Source of the DNA: Lasiosphaeria ovina
Taxonomy: Eukaryota > Ascomycota > Sordariomycetes > Sordariales > Lasiosphaeriaceae
Length of the DNA stretch: 64,000 bases
Reading direction: 5' to 3'
NCBI GenBank assembly: GCA_033439765.1
Contig: JAULSN010000003.1
Span: 4,154,001 to 4,218,000 of the forward strand
Shown: piece after piece, positions 12,194 to 23,820 of the stretch
How positions within the stretch are numbered: the first letter of the stretch is position 1
How the letters are laid out: every line of letters begins with the position of its first letter
Translations under genes and position numbers: made by a program
The notes under the pieces: model-generated
Databases searched by the model: none
Told to the model about the DNA's origin: nothing
Seen by the model: the letters and a program-made list of their open reading frames with translations, nothing else

Positions 12194-13779
12194 AACTACC
12201 TCAGCTTGGCAAGCACAATAATACGTTGTGTGGAAACGGGAACGGGAACGAAGCCGCGACCCGAATATAGATAGGAGCGAATAAAGATAGGAGAGATGAA
12301 GGAGTATTTATTTTGTGGGCTTGGCCGGAGAAAGCATATGCGCGGGAGTATCCGATGATTCGTAATTCCATAGAGCCGCGGGTTGCTCCATCCATATGCC
12401 GCTTCAACATTTATTACACCAAACGTGCTCCGTCCTCGTCGCCGTCTAGGTCCTAGACAAACCCGGCTAACTAAGATACTTTACCTGGTTCTAGGATCTA
12501 CCGTAGGTACCTTAGGTACGGTACCCAACCAGTGTAAGTGATTCAATTTTGCTTGTTGAAATATCTTATTGTCGCGACAGTTTACTAACCAGAGACAACG
12601 GGCATTAGCTTTTCTGTGCCTTTTAGCGGCCACATTTACGTTTGTATATGTATATACGTACGGTACCTATATATCCGTACTCTTGGCAGCACCTCGTGAC
12701 GCTACTGCAGCAAGATTTTCAGGGCAGATCGAAACGCTAGAGTCCCAACTGAATACATGGATTGTGATCTAACTTGTAGTTTACGTATATATAACAAAAC
12801 GTCTCAGAATCACTTGATTGAGAAGCCTTAGTGGCACGAAGAATGGGACATTGCGTTACCCCACATAACTCTCGCCGTCCAATACGTTGAGGTCTCAATA
12901 CCTCCTCATGTGATTGGCCGTGAACAGCCTGAGCCTGTAACAAGTCTAGCCAGCCACCAATGGGAAGGCGCCAGGCACCAGTTTCAACCATGCTCGGAAA
13001 CTTCAAGACTGCCCTTGATGGGCGCTTACTGCGTGTTGCTGCCAGATCAAGGACAATCGTCAAACTCGCAACGGCTACTCCACGTCGCCGCCCTCGGCTC
13101 GGTTGGCTATGCGTAGGTTGGCGAGTGCCTGCCAATTACACAGGACTAGTACCTGATGTCGCGAGATCCGCTTGACGAATTCTTGTTCATTGGCCGTCGT
13201 CCATCGTCCGTCGTGTTCAAACTCGGGCCTGCCCCCGACTCATCTCGCCCTTTCCCACACCATCCACCCCTACTGAGTGCCGACCAGCAAAAAGAGTCGC
13301 AAGGATGCCCCGTACTTCGTTTTGTGCCATGGCGTTGCGCGCGTGTGCCCGAGGCCGTGGGTCGCCGGTGGCCATCCCATGTTTCTTTGCGTAGCCGACG
13401 ACATCGATCATGGCCAGTCGCTCGACGTGGGTCTCTGAGCTTGCCTGTTTGCCTGTTTGCCTGCTCATCCCATTTGCTCTTCGTCTATTCCACGTCCACA
13501 TTACCGCCTCCCGTTCTTGCTTTCTAGTTTCTTCGTGTAATTAGCCGCCAGTTGTCTGCTCGTCCCTCTCTCCGGCCTGACGACGTGATACAACGGAGCT
13601 GTCCTTCTTCTCCTTCGTCTTCTCCTTCTCCTGTTGCTGCTTGCTTCCTCTTCTCGCCATCTTCGGCTTCATCTTGACTCTTTGACTCATGCAGCAGCAG
13701 GTCTGCTCCACCGCGCCAGCCAAATAACAACAACTTTGATTCGCTTCGTTTGTGAAATAGTATTCATTCTACAGGAGAG
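12194..13779. other. Intergenic, dim-2 to CBM19-like gene
   Basis: No gene seen in 1.6 kb. A GTAC-palindrome cluster (AGGTACCT type) lies at about 12,500-12,530. The right 250 bp are pyrimidine-rich (CTTCTCCTTC blocks near 13,600-13,680), as is common in the promoters or leaders of well-expressed fungal genes. Confidence 0.5.
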
Positions 13780-15276
13780 ATGCACTCGGCGGACCTAATA
13801 TTCTACGCCTGGTTGCTTACCGCTGCCGAGGCCGGGCCTCTGAAGAAGATTGCCTGGAGGCAGTTCACCTCCAACAATGCTTCAACAACTTTGGTGACCA
13901 GCAGCAGCAGCAGCAGCAGTACCGTCAGCTCGAGCCTGTTATCCAGCCCGCACTTTATCACGGTAACATACGTCCCTGGCAATGACGATTTGACGTCTTC
14001 TCTCTCCTCGACGACCTCGGGCTCTTTAGCCCCTTTGCTCTCTTCGCCAGCCCAGCCAACTTCTTCCACAAGTCTATCAAGAACGACAATCTCCCTGTCC
14101 TCCTCGACCCCGTCAAGCTTTCTACCCACGACCTCCTCGATATCCCTCACACCCTTCATTACCACGACAGGGACCAGGATAGCCACTTCTTCCCAATCCC
14201 AAGATGATGGCGGGAGCGTGGTATTTTCCACCATCTCGCTGCCAGCGACATCAAGTCCACCAAAGACCTCCGGGACCTCGTCCTCGTCCTCTTCTTCTTC
14301 TTCTTCTTCTCCTTCTCCCCCCTTCTCTTCTTCTTCGCCTTCTTCCAGGACTACGACTCCTGTTTCCTCGTCGAGCACTGCCAGCGCAACGCCCCAAACT
14401 GCCTTGACATCTGCATCACCTCTCGGTAGCTCTTCGACCTCCGCTGGAGCAACGCTCCAAACTACCTTAACCTCTGCATCACATATTGCCAGCTCTTCGA
14501 CCTCTGCCGCTGCCGAACGTCTCGCCGGGTCACTGGCTAGCACTCTTCAGACCGTCACTGGCACGCCCATCTCAAATGTTCCAACAGTCATCACCTCGCT
14601 TCCGGCGCCCACTGCGACGGTAGATGCTGCTGTGTATGCGAAAAACCTCGAGCTGGCCCGTCAATACAATAACCTCTTTGCCAATCTAACCAGAGAGTCT
14701 GCTTGCCGCGAGCCACAGGCCGCGTGTATCACCGGCGATGTTGCCAAGTGTGGGACGAATGGGGGCTTCGTCGTGACCCCCTGCCCGTCCGATACGAGCT
14801 GCTTCGCTCTTCCGATGAACACCACGGACGCGGTAGAGCTGAGCTGTGTCGACAAGGCAGCAGCAGCGTTCATCCTGGGGACGCTGCCCTCTTCGTCGCC
14901 GTCGACTTCATCGGTGCCGAAATTCACGAGAACGGTCACCGTTACCGAGTCATCGGGAATTGCCAAAGTGACTTACACTTACGACCCCAATCCCGAACCA
15001 CCGCTGTTTACGTCCACATCCTCAGCCCCAGGCGGCCTTGCCGCAGATCCATCCTCGTCAAAGGCGACACTAAACACCGTACTGCTCACGGTAATCCCTG
15101 TGGCGGCCAGCAGCCCTGCAGCGCCTATCTTGGACAGCCCCACCCAGACTCAGCAGCCGACGCCAGGGAACTTCGTTGGGACCTTGGCCGACGGCCAAGC
15201 AACGATTACGCAGTTTGTCACCGTGACACAGGTCAGCAAAGAAGTTGTCACTACGACGGCGACCGTCGTCGCTTGA
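13780..15276 (+). CDS. Secreted Ser/Thr-rich protein with CBM19-like chitin-binding module
   Basis: A single 498-aa frame. The first ~18 residues (hydrophobic FYAWLLTAAEA) look like a short signal peptide. Residues ~30-290 are a mucin-like Ser/Thr/Pro stalk likely to be O-glycosylated. A six-cysteine module follows (C309, C316, C324, C335, C341, C356) with the AC..G..A.C...F....PC...TSCFA...C spacing seen in CBM19 chitin-binding domains of fungal chitinases. The C-terminal 140 residues are again Ser/Thr/Val-rich and end in TTTATVVA without a clear GPI signal. No glycoside hydrolase domain is present, so this is a binding or wall-structural protein rather than a chitinase. Cell-wall or extracellular location is inferred. 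A missed 3' exon carrying an anchor cannot be excluded. Confidence 0.72.
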   Translation: MHSADLIFYAWLLTAAEAGPLKKIAWRQFTSNNASTTLVTSSSSSSSTVSSSLLSSPHFITVTYVPGNDDLTSSLSSTTSGSLAPLLSSPAQPTSSTSLSRTTISLSSSTPSSFLPTTSSISLTPFITTTGTRIATSSQSQDDGGSVVFSTISLPATSSPPKTSGTSSSSSSSSSSSPSPPFSSSSPSSRTTTPVSSSSTASATPQTALTSASPLGSSSTSAGATLQTTLTSASHIASSSTSAAAERLAGSLASTLQTVTGTPISNVPTVITSLPAPTATVDAAVYAKNLELARQYNNLFANLTRESACREPQAACITGDVAKCGTNGGFVVTPCPSDTSCFALPMNTTDAVELSCVDKAAAAFILGTLPSSSPSTSSVPKFTRTVTVTESSGIAKVTYTYDPNPEPPLFTSTSSAPGGLAADPSSSKATLNTVLLTVIPVAASSPAAPILDSPTQTQQPTPGNFVGTLADGQATITQFVTVTQVSKEVVTTTATVVA

Positions 15277-15922
15277 AAGAATTGAGAGCAAAGTTGAGCT
15301 TGATAGTTCTTTTGCTTCCCATGTGGTGTAACTTTTTGGGAGAACTCTACCAGGTCAGGACCAAATACTGGCGAACTTCGTAGCCAGACGAAGGCCCTTA
15401 ACATCGCCGACGTCTTTGGCGCGGATCTACATAGGCACTCAAAGTTAGAACTGATATGTGGGATGCTTGAACTTGGGAGGGGTTTACTTCTTGTGTTAAC
15501 CGAACTAGGCACACTGATCCTGGAGGCGGGGGCGCGCCTGGAACGGCTATTTATTTGCTATTATTACTACTAGACATGAGGCACTAGCGGATGCCCGCCT
15601 CTTTTAATAACTCTTTTGCGGATCTGGACGCTATCCCTTTTGCTGTTTTGTTATCCAGAGTGCAAAATATTATATATACGTATGAACACCCAACTTTGTA
15701 GATTCCCAGTGGAGACCAAATATGGTGCAACAGAAACTCGACCTCCTAATAATCGCTATGGTAATAGGTACTGTTAAGTCGCCGCTGAGATCTTCTGACT
15801 TCTGCGTAATCTCCCCATATGGACTCAGATAGAGTACGGTGTGGTTATATATTCCCCTATTCAGCTGATTTTAGGAATGGCACCTTGACACAACCAATGA
15901 TGCGTGAAGTACTCCTCTGTCT
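15277..15922. other. Convergent 3' intergenic region
   Basis: Spacer of 646 bp between the convergent CBM19-like gene and sld2. It is AT-rich around 15,660-15,690. No gene seen; it should contain both polyadenylation regions. Confidence 0.5.
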
Positions 15923-17682
15923 TCACCCCCTCCTCCTGAACCTGCTATTGTGCCCTGGACCACCCTTGGCGCCGCTGTTTCGTAGCTTTAATCGCTTGAA
16001 GTTGGCATGTGCTGTGGCTTTGACCTTGCGCACAGCCTTCTTTACGAGGCCTTCCTCTCCCTTTGTATTGGCATTCTTCTTCGGGGCCGGCTTGCCTGTC
16101 TTGGTTTCCTTCGGCGTTTTCACTACCTTCGGCCGCGTCTTGCAGGCCTCACCCCGCCCCCCATCAGAGCCAAAATCAGAATATAATCCGTCTGGATCGG
16201 AGCCATCGGACAACATCCCACTCAAGCCCTCGGTATCCTGTACCATGGCTGCCTTCGATGCGTCAAACTGCGTCTCAGGGACGACATCATCATCACCACC
16301 CACTTCACTGTCGTTTTCGTTGAGGTCTTGGCCCGCTTGGTCCGGTCGTTTCGACCGAGTAGGCCGCATATTAACGCGCCGCGTCGTTCGTTTTTGCCCC
16401 TTTTTCTTATAGACACGCAGCGGCTGCCCGTCACGGCCTAGCTGCGGTTGCTCGCCACCAGAGCTGTCGTACATATTTTCGTCGTCGAAACCGCCCAGCA
16501 ACACGGGTTTCTCTGGTCTTTCAAGTCGAGGCGCCCGGCCATTTTCAACTTCGGCGACAGGATCGGCGACGCTGTTGGGTGCTCTTGGGTTCTCGCCTGT
16601 GGATATGTCCCTGTGCTCCTCGCCACCTTCTACTGCAGGCGGCTTCTGCGCCACCGACGGAGGCTTTGTATTCTTGGGTAGCACGGGAGCGGCAAACATT
16701 TCGCCTCCCTCCATCTCTTCCAGCTCGCGGAGCACATCTAGCTCGTCATCGAGAGCCTCATCTTCAATCTTCCTCAGTCCTGCCACCACGCTACTCAACC
16801 CCCGGCCAAGCGGCTTCCTTGGAAGACGAAGAGGGCCGACTCCCCATTCGCCATTCTCGTCCACAGGTGGGAGGAGAGCCGTAGGCCTGCGTAGGAACGA
16901 GGGTGTTGAGAACTGGATTTTGGACACGCGTTGCGACGACGGCGTCCGTCGTTGAGAATTTCCATTGCAGTCATGCAGCGGTGTCGTGACGGCTAGCAGC
17001 AGCCGGTCGCTTTTTGGAGTTTGGGCCTCGACATTGTGGTGACGGCGCTTGCTAGGTGTGGCGCCAAGAGGGGTGGTGATGGAAACGGAGACCGAGCCGC
17101 CCGTTTCTGCTGGCTTGGACGGCGTTTTGGTAAGGAAATCAAATAAGCCAAGCACCCGGCCATCTTTTTGTGGTGTTGGCCCTATAGATGTGGGTAGTGG
17201 TGGCACAGGACTGAAGAGCTTCTTGTTTGTTGACGAGGGTGTACGTGATAGGTCAGACGCGAGTTGTTGTGTCTTGCGAGGTGTATGTGCGGTTCGAAGG
17301 CGTTTGGAAGGCGTCTGTGGAGGGGGCAAGGACGCATCATTCTGTTTGCGCTTGTTGTGGTGGAGATGATCGTTGATTTCGTGGTCAGGGCGCGAGTGCG
17401 TTGGTGGGAATCTGCCTGCGAGTATATCCCGAAGTTTGTTGTACTGCTTATACTTGCTGGCTATGACCCAGGGACGTTAGGCTTTACGTGTGTATTTTGG
17501 AACATAGAATGATTGCTATCAGGGAATCGTCGTAACGCACCAATATCTGGATTCTGCTTGATATCGTCGCGACCTGGCTTGCTCCCACCTCGCTTTAATG
17601 CCCAGTCGCTTTCCCACTTCTTGAGCTCGGCGCGCAGGTCTTGTGTTTGGCGTTCATAATTCACTCTTTCTTGGCCGTCCAT
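15923..17682 (-). CDS. sld2: DNA replication initiation factor SLD2
   Basis: Exons 17682..17541 and 17460..15923 across an 80-nt intron (GTGCGT...CCTAAC...CATAG) give 559 aa. The N-terminus is the Sld2 signature: LRAELKKWESDWALKRGG, KPGRDDIKQNPDI and, across the splice, ASKYKQYNKLRDILAGRFP. Splicing restores this block exactly, which fixes the intron. The next ~150 residues carry at least ten S/T-P sites (TPSKR, SRTPSS, LFSPVP, GPTPQK), the kind of CDK targets that in yeast license Sld2 binding to Dpb11. The C-terminus is basic (KKGQKRTTRRVN, RFRRRG). Sld2 is the RecQ4-N-related factor that helps load the CMG helicase at origins. The gene is divergent from the RING gene. Confidence 0.9.
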
Positions 17683-18042
17683 CGTTATGCAAGTGAGTAG
17701 TAGTAGTCAATTGAGCGATACCGTTGTGTTGTCGTGGTTATCATATGCGTTGGGTCTTTTCAGGGATAACAATGTCGAGGGGGTTCTGGTAAATGGGCGG
17801 TCGCGCTCGACGCGTCTTGGGAATTTGGAGAGCCCCGCACCCCGCAAACATGTCTTGTCGATCCCCACCCCGGTCGAGGAATTGTGGGACCGTATTATAC
17901 CAGTCCCTCAACAACTGAATGAACGCTAGGTAAATGTTAGAGCACCTCTTGTACGGAGACTTCTGTCCACGATCTCGATGCCCCTCCTCAAACTTGAATT
18001 GCATCGCTCGCCCTAATTTCTGCGCCAAAATCGCAGGAGCAG
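17683..18042. promoter_or_regulatory. Divergent promoter region, sld2 / RING E3
   Basis: Only 360 bp separate the two divergent start codons, so both 5' UTRs and promoters lie here. No specific elements can be assigned from sequence. Confidence 0.5.
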
Positions 18043-19202
18043 ATGCGGGCAACCGCCAGCGGCGCTGCCGCTGATATTCAAGCCCAAGTTCTCCAAATGA
18101 CTCTTGCCGAGATCCCCACGTCAAGAGATAGGGCCACGGTCGACAACAACCTCGACAACGATAACGATAACGCCGATGGAGATGTTCCCGACTGCTGTGT
18201 TATCTGCCTTGACGCCATCTCAGAGCCGTGCAGCGCGCTCCCATGCGCACACTCCAACTTTGATCTATTATGCCTGCTTAGCTGGCTCGAACAACGCCCG
18301 GAATGCCCTCTCTGCAAATCGACCATTTACAAGGTTCGTTACGCAGGTACGCCAACTGGCGAGAGCATCTTCCATGTTCCAAACGCCCCTAGAAACCAAG
18401 CTTTGGAGGGTGAAGGCCCATCAAGTCAGCCGCCGAGTAGGCGAAACGCAGAGGCTTTATCATGGGCAGCAGAGCTGCACCGGGGCTCACAGCGACGACG
18501 CCGTCTTCCAAGCCCGCCCCGCAGCCCCGACGAGGCTATTCAGGGTCGACGCCGTGTCTATCGCCACCAACTCTACTCACTGCGTAAGTCGTCTTGTTTG
18601 AGCGCTGTCATTCTCGTTTGGCGAAATGCTAAAATTCAAATTCAGACATAGGGTCCAATCGAGTTTCGCAATACCGGCCGGCTCCGACACCCGCTATTTT
18701 CGCCAGTACGCCTCATTTGGTATCCCGGGCGCGGCTATGGATTCGTCGAGAACTGCAAGTATTTGCGTTTCTGTCCGATTCCCATCCCGACGTATCCAGT
18801 GTCTCGAGTGAGAATCAACAAATTCGTCGGAGGAACAATGCCGAGTTTCTTCTCGAGTATGTCGTAGCCATCATTAAGACAGTCGACGTTCAAGACAGTG
18901 CTGGCCAGGCTGAAGACATGCTGGCCGACTTCCTCGGGCGTGATCACTCCCGTTTGTTTCTGCACGAATTTCGGAGTTGGCTCCGTAGCCCGTGCCAAAC
19001 CTTGACTGCATGGGATCGCGAAGTTCAATATCCAGAAGTGCCTAGGAAAAGGGAACTATCGAGTCGTGATAGCGAGGGTGAGGACGATAGTAGGACAAGT
19101 AGTCTAGTCAGGCCTAGGCGAAGCCGGAGAGGCGATCACTGGCGGCCCCATTGTGATCGCAAGAGAAGGAAAATGGTGGGTTTTGGTCGTCAAAACGAGT
19201 AG
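18043..19202 (+). CDS. RING-finger E3 ubiquitin ligase, Topors-like
   Basis: Exons 18043..18583 and 18646..19202 across a 62-nt intron (GTAAGT...TTCAG) give 365 aa. A compact RING begins at C52 ([11 protein letters not shown]) and runs through [11 protein letters not shown] to CPLCK near residue 94. A linker with Arg-rich stretches follows. The second exon carries a conserved block ([59 protein letters not shown]) that I associate with fungal Topors-type proteins. The end is Ser/Arg-rich and basic, which suggests nuclear location. RING and C-terminal block together indicate a ubiquitin or SUMO E3; the substrate is unknown. The start is the first in-frame ATG after a stop. An additional 5' exon is possible. 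Confidence 0.83.
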
Positions 19203-20133
19203 ACTTCTAAATAGTTTCCGGAAGAACACAAATCTCACTCCATGCTTGACTGGCCTCCTCTGAGTGGGCTGAACGGTCGGCGTCAATGCCTAAGCTCGAC
19301 TATATGCTTGCTGGACAGCTTCAAACTTACGAATCCGCGTCCCCGGTTGGTTAGTGATCGGGGGAAGAAGTTTAATATATATATATATATCCGTACGTAA
19401 CACGGTAGTCAAGAGAACGGCCCTGAGACAACAGATGACGGGGAAGACTTTATAGTTAAATAGAAGAATTACGAAATATAGATAATATAATCGAATATAC
19501 CTCGATCTCTACCGAGCCGATGAATGTCTTTGGGGAACCTGTACGCACGACTTTCTCCGAGTAACACGAATACACAAGGGCCATTTGCATCCACCTGGAT
19601 TATCCACATACTGGCTATTAAACATTTATATTCCGGAATAATTTTCACACGATGCCCATGTAGAAACTGAATCAGTGCTCCAGGAGAACAAGGGATTTGG
19701 ATGTTGCTGCTCCAACCCGAGTGACTGGAGAGATAGCACGAAGAAAGAAAATATCATTTGTTCGTGGGATATGATAATGTGCCAGACAACAATATCTAAT
19801 ACACGGGGATCTCAAGTCTACTAAGCCTGCATCCCCAAGTCTCCAGCTTTCTTTGGAGGGTCATCTTTGTGTGTCCCCCTCCTCTGTCCGCCGCTTAAGG
19901 TGATTAAGCCAACTACACAGTCTCCCCCTTCACGCTTTCTCTCTTTCAGAGTCAAAGAAAAAACCACCGTTGCGAAGGTTCCTTCTAGGAACCAATTAAA
20001 CCAGACCATTGAGCCAGAGGTTGGACGGGATGCGTTCCCCAACTCCGGACCCACTTCCCTGTCTCCTCCCATGTGGCAAAGGTTTACCAGGAAAGGAGGC
20101 GAAATGAAAGCAGCACACCGCAGACCTAGTTAA
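19203..20133. other. Convergent 3' intergenic region
   Basis: 931 bp between the RING gene and rpn3, which converge. It contains a TA dinucleotide run at about 19,374-19,390 and AT-rich DNA to about 19,500. No gene is seen. Confidence 0.5.
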
Positions 20134-22009
20134 TTACATGCCTTCGAATTCGCCGCCGAGGTCGTCTTCGTCCAGATCGCCTTCCTGGATTTCCTTGGCC
20201 ATTTCTCGTTCGCGCTCGCGGGCCTCTTGCGCATTCTTCAGCTCGAGACGGTGCTGGTTCATAGGAAATCGCATAGCCTAGTTCATGTCAATATTTTCAT
20301 CCTGTAAGCGGCAAACGGGGAGCAAATATACCTTGACACTCTCGTCGTGCAGTGCCAGACAGGCACGAATACGATCGTGGAACGCCTCGCCCGGCTCACG
20401 CGTTGCATAAACGTCCCCAACTTCTTTGCTCTTCATGAATCCCCTCTCGCGGTCCAGAGTAGCCTCGATAACACCGTCACGGATTGCCTTGGCAACAATG
20501 TATTCAGCGCTCTCTTCAGAGCCTAGGTGGAGGCGGATGCAGATGTCCCTCAGCGAGATACGGCTGTAGCTCAAGCTCATCATACGTATGCCGGTCTTGA
20601 TTACGTTTTGGCGCAAACGCAAAATGAGGGTATAAGTACTGTCGCGACGGAAGATGTCGGCATAATCGGCAATCGTTGTCTCGAAATCCTCCAAGTTGCC
20701 AACACGCACAGCCTGCACGAGAAGGAAGTAAGGGTGGAATGCTGCCTCCATAGTCGGCTGTCGGAAGGTAGCACGATCAGGAATATCACCCATGAGCAGC
20801 TCCACGACGAGAAGTAGCTTGGTCGCAGTCTGGCTGAAGCCGAGTGCGCAGGCACTCGAAGGCGCCTTCCGAGTCGCCGCCGTTAGGTGCTCGTGCGCTT
20901 CGGTATACCGTAACTGGATTGCACGGGTACGGCCCAGATAATACAAAAAGCGTGCAACCTGGTTGTTGGCGGCGTTTTCTGGGAACTGGGTGTGCGAGAC
21001 CAGGAGATCCGCTTGCGCGATATGCGATGTAAGGAGGTAGCTTCGGAGCAGGAGAACGATGACAGAAGCTTGCGTGTCCACATCCTTCCGAAGGACCGCA
21101 GTGCGAAGGGCGGCAAGAAGGGTTGGCCGGATGGAGACAATAAGCGACTGGGGAGAGGGCGGATGGGGCGCAATCTGCTCAGAAAACAAGGAGTAATAAA
21201 AGTACACCTTAGCGGAGAGGCTATCGAGAGTGCGCCGGTTGAGCGACTGCACCAGGTCCGACAGGAAGCGAGAGAATTTGAAACCGAGTTGGAACTGTTT
21301 CGAGTCAAAAAGAAGAACCTGCGTGAGTATTCCGAGGAAGATATCAATTTCAGCAATGATTTCCTTGGTCTCCTTCTTAACACCGTTCTTGGTTGGCGCC
21401 TTGGGCTCGATATCTATCTCCATCTCAGGCCCTGGTTGCCGGCCAAGAGGCACGTCCGGCCGTCCGACGGCGAGCAGTAGTTGCTTCGCAACATTGCTGC
21501 TGGGGGAAGATGAGTGATACGTCTCCGAGATGACTTGGGCGATGATGTCCGCTGTCAGTCGTTTCCGGATGGACGAGATAGACCGCAGGGCCCGAAGAGT
21601 GAATCTTGCGTCGAACAGCACGACGGCACGTTCAAGAAGCGCAAAGTTTCCCTTGATATCTGGTTGAGCGAGCCTTGGTTAGAATATACGAGGCGTGCCG
21701 GGATGGGGTGGGGAGAAGAAGTTCCAACACACCATTGATGGTCTGGACGACGGGGTCGACCTTGACCTCGAGGTCACTGGCCTTCTCCAAGTCATCCATG
21801 AGGACGTCTCCGTCGCCATCGTTTGGAGGCGGAGCCGACGTCTGCTTGGATGATTTTGATGGCGGTACCACCACCGTCATTTCGTCATCGCCGTCCTTGG
21901 TCGTCTTCTTGCCTTTGGGCTTCAGGTCGCTGTCCTTCATTTCGATTTCCTTTCCGCCCCGGTAGCCGCCGTTCTCGACGGGTTCCTTATCAGGCGTCTT
22001 GCCGGGCAT
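20134..22009 (-). CDS. rpn3: 26S proteasome regulatory subunit RPN3 (PSMD3)
   Basis: Three exons (22009..21733, 21659..20332, 20277..20134) with introns of 73 and 54 nt encode 582 aa. The first ~90 residues are acidic and Lys-rich. The conserved body starts after the first splice (IKGNFALLERAVVLFDARFT), passes through TPR-like helices and ends in a PCI module (STYTLILRLRQNVIKTGIRM, YSRISLRDICIRL, EYIVAKAIRDGVIEATLDRE). The last exon restores the family C-terminus: AMRFPMNQHRLELKNAQEAR and an acidic tail ending GGEFEGM. Length and order match RPN3/PSMD3, a structural subunit of the proteasome lid. The ATG used is the first in frame; longer frames begin at non-ATG codons. Confidence 0.95.
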
Positions 22010-23820
22010 ATCTGCGGCTCTGACCTCGGACTGGCGGTGCACCGCGTCCGAGACGGATGATTGGGGATGGGGAGGACGGAGGTGATGATGCGTGGGTGCG
22101 GGACCGCGAAGCGCGCTCAGTCAGTTGGCCAGGTCCAACGGGCCTTTCGCTAGCAGCCTCGGTTTCGGATTGCCGACACGCGGTTTCTCAAAGGCAGAGC
22201 GCGGCGAAAACGACTAGGTGCAACGGCCGGCGGCAAAGAATAAAAAAGTTATCACTGTCGCCGGTGTCCGGTTCGACTGCGAGATTTGCGAGTTTGGTAT
22301 TCTTGTTGGGCAGGCTGATGCAGGAAATGATCGAGAAACTTGAACACGGGCAGAAGATTGAGGAAGAAAGTCAAGTCAGTCGCCAAACGGGACACGGGAC
22401 ACGGCCCAGGCGCAGCTCTTGGAAGGCAGCCGAAGGACGTACGTAGCGCGGCCAGAGCTCACTGCTCAGGTAGGTACCTGCTGCACGCGCCAAAAATGGT
22501 TGGTCCGACAAGGTACCTCAAGCACGGACCACGCGCCAGTCACGAAAAGGAAGAACAGAAAAAGGTACCTAGGTACCTTTGAATGCGGCTTCCCCCAGTC
22601 AGATCTCCAGGGAAGAGCTCGGCGCTTCGCAACGCAAGCGACTTGGCTCCACTGGCAATGGACGCTTTGTCACTTTGTGACGTTGTCGATTGTGCTGCCT
22701 GTTGGGCTGGCTCGACTTGTTGGAGCTAAAGCACCTCTACCTTAAACTATTCCTAGTAGACACAATGAACGCCCTTAAAATCACATACTTATCTAAGGTA
22801 TTGACCTCACGATTTATTGCTCTTCCTGCTATTTCCCCCTTTGCCCCAGCACTGAATCATAGTCTTGGTAGTGTACTAAATCGCGAACAAGGTCGCGTGG
22901 CCAGCCATTTACGCAGAGGAGCACCTCCTTTGTGCAGGTGGGCCCGAGATATCCAACCGCACTAATTGCAACCAGTACTAAGGTACATATCTGCCTACGT
23001 TGCTGATGACTTAGCGGACAGTGCACATGCGGCCATTGGTGTTCCGGGTTAGGAATGAGGATAAGCCGCATTTTTCGCGCTTCTATACATACAATACAGA
23101 CAGCTCCTGTTTCACGATGACTGTTGAGCCATACAGTATTCGGTAAATGTATAGAGGCATCTTAGTTGAGACAGAAGGTGTATTTGTCGCAGTTCGGTCG
23201 GCACACTGTTCTACGAGACAAAGGTTTGTCGTGATGGTGTATAAAAACATACGTTCCAATGGCCCTGCAACACTTTCAAGACACGTGAAGGCCGCCGACA
23301 CCTAGCCTCATGAATTTCCTTTCCGCTGTGTCGAATTCCAAGAATAGAGGAACAACGAAAGTCGCAGCAAGAACAGAGAAGTGGTTGTGGGGTTCCATTC
23401 AACTATTAAATGGTGAACTGGCAAAACGAAACGTAACCGGAGACAACAGAGCATTATCGAGGCAGCACAAGACCAACAATTATAAAAACTGTGCAGAATC
23501 GCCATAATTGCTCACGGTAACCATTGAGAGTTAACCCATTCTTGCCCAAAGACGTACAAGGATTGGGGGGATGTAAAAATTAGAGAAAACCCCAGATATC
23601 ACGACGCCTGAACCCGACCTAGTCCGTACAAACGCTGAATGCTAGAAGAAAAGAAAAGCCATATGTCATCCTTTATTTTAAGCCCCCAGGCCATCGTGGA
23701 TTCGTCCAGAAAATGAAATAAGCGAAAGTGATGTGCTCCTCGCTAGGTTACCTTCTGTGCGATGAAAGGCTTAACTCTGAGCCAATCGCCGCCGCAGCCG
23801 GGCTGAGACTGCTTGTCTCG
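22010..23820. other. Intergenic, rpn3 to taf12
   Basis: 1.8 kb without a recognisable gene. It includes a cluster of AGGTACCT palindromes at 22472, 22511, 22563 and 22571 (the last two head to tail), which sits upstream of rpn3. The right part should hold the taf12 3' UTR. Confidence 0.5.

Noticed and set aside
13803..14543. Long minus-strand open frame antisense to the CBM19-like gene
   Set aside because: Its Glu/Val-rich sequence is the complement of the Ser/Thr-rich stalk, a common shadow of repetitive coding DNA.
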